Assembly (NCBI RefSeq): GCF_014898055.3
Contig: NW_023604295.1
Span: forward strand, 68,597,730 to 68,661,729
Reading direction: 5' to 3'
Length of the DNA: 64,000 nt
Origin: Talpa occidentalis
Lineage: Eukaryota > Chordata > Mammalia > Eulipotyphla > Talpidae
This document shows, in pieces, positions 62,522-64,000 of the stretch (positions are counted from its first letter, which is position 1; each line of letters begins with the position of its first letter). A program made the position numbers and the translations under genes. The notes below the pieces were generated by a model. It had not been told where the DNA came from and did not search any database. It saw only the letters and a list, made by a program, of their open reading frames with translations.

Positions 62522-64000
62522 AAATTTCTTTGTATTTCCTACAGGACTTCACACATCTCATGATGCATACAGATGCCCATCAATAATTTGATGGAATAAA
62601 TGATCAAATGGATCATTAATCTTTTGCATATAGCATTCTATAATTGTGCATATGACATCATTTCAGAAAATTCCATTTATTAAGTGAATATTATATACTG
62701 CATGTGATTTCATCATTAAATTTTGTAGACAAGTACAAAAGAAAATAGCCTACATTAAGATGATTGAGGTCACTTCAGGTGTCATCTAGGCTAGGTAAAT
62801 TCCCAAGCAAACATAAATATCCATCCTACAAGCATACCATCCTACACATGTAGGACTTTAACCAAAACAATTGTTGCATATATTTAAAAGTTCTTATAAA
62901 ATTAATATATATCCAACCAAGTAAGTTCTGATTTGTTAAGCTTGAGTGATGGGATTTCAAAAGCCATACATTCATGTATCAGACATCATTCTCCTTTTTC
63001 TCAGCTCACATCCCCAATGCCCAGGTGTAATTATAGTAAACCAGGTTCTGCTTTAAGAAGGGATGAAAAGTAAAAATGCTGTCCATGTCTGACTCAACAT
63101 CCAGTTTTATTTTGCTGCCTGATGTCTGATAGCAGATTTCTTCACATGATTTTGACTTTGATATTTTTAAGTTGCCCAGATCAGCACTCAGCTTTGTTTC
63201 CAAAAGTCTGCAACAGACTTTTGTTCTTGACTTATGCTAACTGCCCACTTTGCTTTGCCTACTACTGATTTCTCTGCAACTGATTATCAACCAAAATGAT
63301 TCATGTTATTCTCCCTGTTTTCAGTGAAATTTCTGTCTCCAAGGGTAAGAACCTGAACAAAGGATTAAAGTTTTAGTGGGTCAGTGTATTATTATTATAC
63401 CAAATTGATTTTTCTGCTGATTAAATATCTATCCTAGCAAATCAAAAAGGAAAAATAAGTATAAGTTTTAATAGAGCTTCAAATGGACTACAGGTTAAAG
63501 GCTTAACCTTTGTGAGACTTTACAAGTGGTATATTGACATCTATGACATCTATTTATTGTAAAAGTGGCATGATAAGGAAGGAAATCAAAACACTCTTAT
63601 TATAAAGGTGTTCTTTCATTTATCAATAACCTAAATATTTTATTTGCTAATAGTACACTCATATACTGATTATAAGCTATATACACTATTTGTAATAGGT
63701 CTCTGGATTCCCAGATTTAAAGGAGTTAACACACACAGAATAAAACATCAAGTTAGTGGATCCTTTTCTATTTTGTTCTTTTACAGTCATACAACATAAA
63801 ACAATCTAAATCAATCTTCTGGAAAATTGGTAAAAACAACCATTGCTTCAGAGCTGATATTTGGTATACCAAGTTTCAGCTGGGACTGGATTTTTACTGA
63901 AATCATAGTAAATGGAGTTTTAGAATAGAAATGCCGCTAGAACCCAAGCAATAAATCTGAAAATTGTGTCACTATTTGAAGGATATTTTTTCTAGCGGTT

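Larger units (their letters stand above)
1..64000 (-). other. CADM2: CADM2 gene, internal part (Ig-domain exons and introns)
   Basis: The whole window appears to lie within one minus-strand transcription unit. Five exons at 54680-54832, 52428-52565, 46082-46252, 31257-31347 and 7466-7644 are colinear, each flanked by AG acceptor and GT donor, and splice in frame into a continuous three-Ig adhesion protein segment. The residues match CADM2 as I know it (for example VPEKPQISGF, LEIHYTPSVK, DPDRMVVSGR). CADM proteins are type I membrane proteins that hold synaptic and axon-glia contacts through homophilic and heterophilic Ig binding. Intron lengths seen are 2114, 6175, 14734 and 23612 bases, with at least 9168 bases upstream and 7465 downstream. 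This fits the very large size of CADM2 in other mammals. The first and last exons are outside the window. Confidence 0.95.
54833..64000 (-). other. CADM2: CADM2 intron upstream of exon A (partial)
   Basis: At least 9.2 kb of intron. It contains an L1 3' half at 56385-57545, an opposite-strand L1 3' end at 57690-58045, a purine-rich tract at 58070-58135, a MIR-like fragment near 60390-60500, poly(A)/poly(T)-type runs near 60985-61010 and 61063-61081, and a recent L1 3' end at 62278-62521. The region 55400-56380 looks like older degraded repeat that I cannot place. I searched the minus strand for the expected first half of Ig1 and did not find it. Confidence 0.8.

Noticed and set aside
54833..64000. 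First-half Ig1 exon upstream of exon A
   Set aside because: No minus-strand segment encodes the expected Cys/Trp half-domain between splice sites.
1..64000. CRISPR array, operon, prophage or other prokaryotic system
   Set aside because: The window is spliced mammalian DNA with SINE/LINE repeats. Regular short repeats here are microsatellites and SINE tails.

Overview
This window is nuclear DNA from a placental mammal and lies inside one long gene on the minus strand. Five short minus-strand exons with canonical AG/GT splice sites join in frame to encode the second half of Ig domain 1, all of Ig domain 2 and all of Ig domain 3 of CADM2 (cell adhesion molecule 2, also SynCAM2/Necl-3). CADM2 is a neuronal immunoglobulin-superfamily adhesion protein. 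The sequence is AT-rich and full of L1, L2 and MIR remnants and tRNA-derived SINEs. The L2/MIR and L1 content points to a placental mammal. The abundant SINE family should identify the order or family, but I could not name it from memory.

Layout, in transcription order (high to low coordinates): an upstream intron (end of window to 54833); exon A at 54680-54832 (Ig1, second half); exon B at 52428-52565 (Ig2, first half); exon C at 46082-46252 (Ig2, second half); exon D at 31257-31347 (Ig3, first half); exon E at 7466-7644 (Ig3, second half); then a downstream intron running off the left edge. All internal junctions keep the reading frame. The exons encoding the signal peptide, first half of Ig1, stalk, transmembrane segment and cytoplasmic tail are not in the window. 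No promoter, first exon or poly(A) end of CADM2 is visible, and I see no second gene, RNA gene, CRISPR array or operon.

The introns hold the rest. Sixteen copies of one tRNA-derived SINE (about 260-340 bp) fall into a CpG-rich, younger-looking type and a more diverged type, many with clear target-site duplications. L1 remnants of several ages include L1 inside L1, SINE inside L1, a head-on pair of L1 3' ends forming a long inverted repeat, an inverted L1 5' end joined to a sense 3' end (a twin-priming layout), and recent 3' ends carrying G-rich tracts. Older L2 and MIR fragments and two old repeats that I cannot name complete the picture. I did not find a previously undescribed biological system. 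The most interesting material is the SINE family itself, the B-box duplications in two copies, and the L1 rearrangements.
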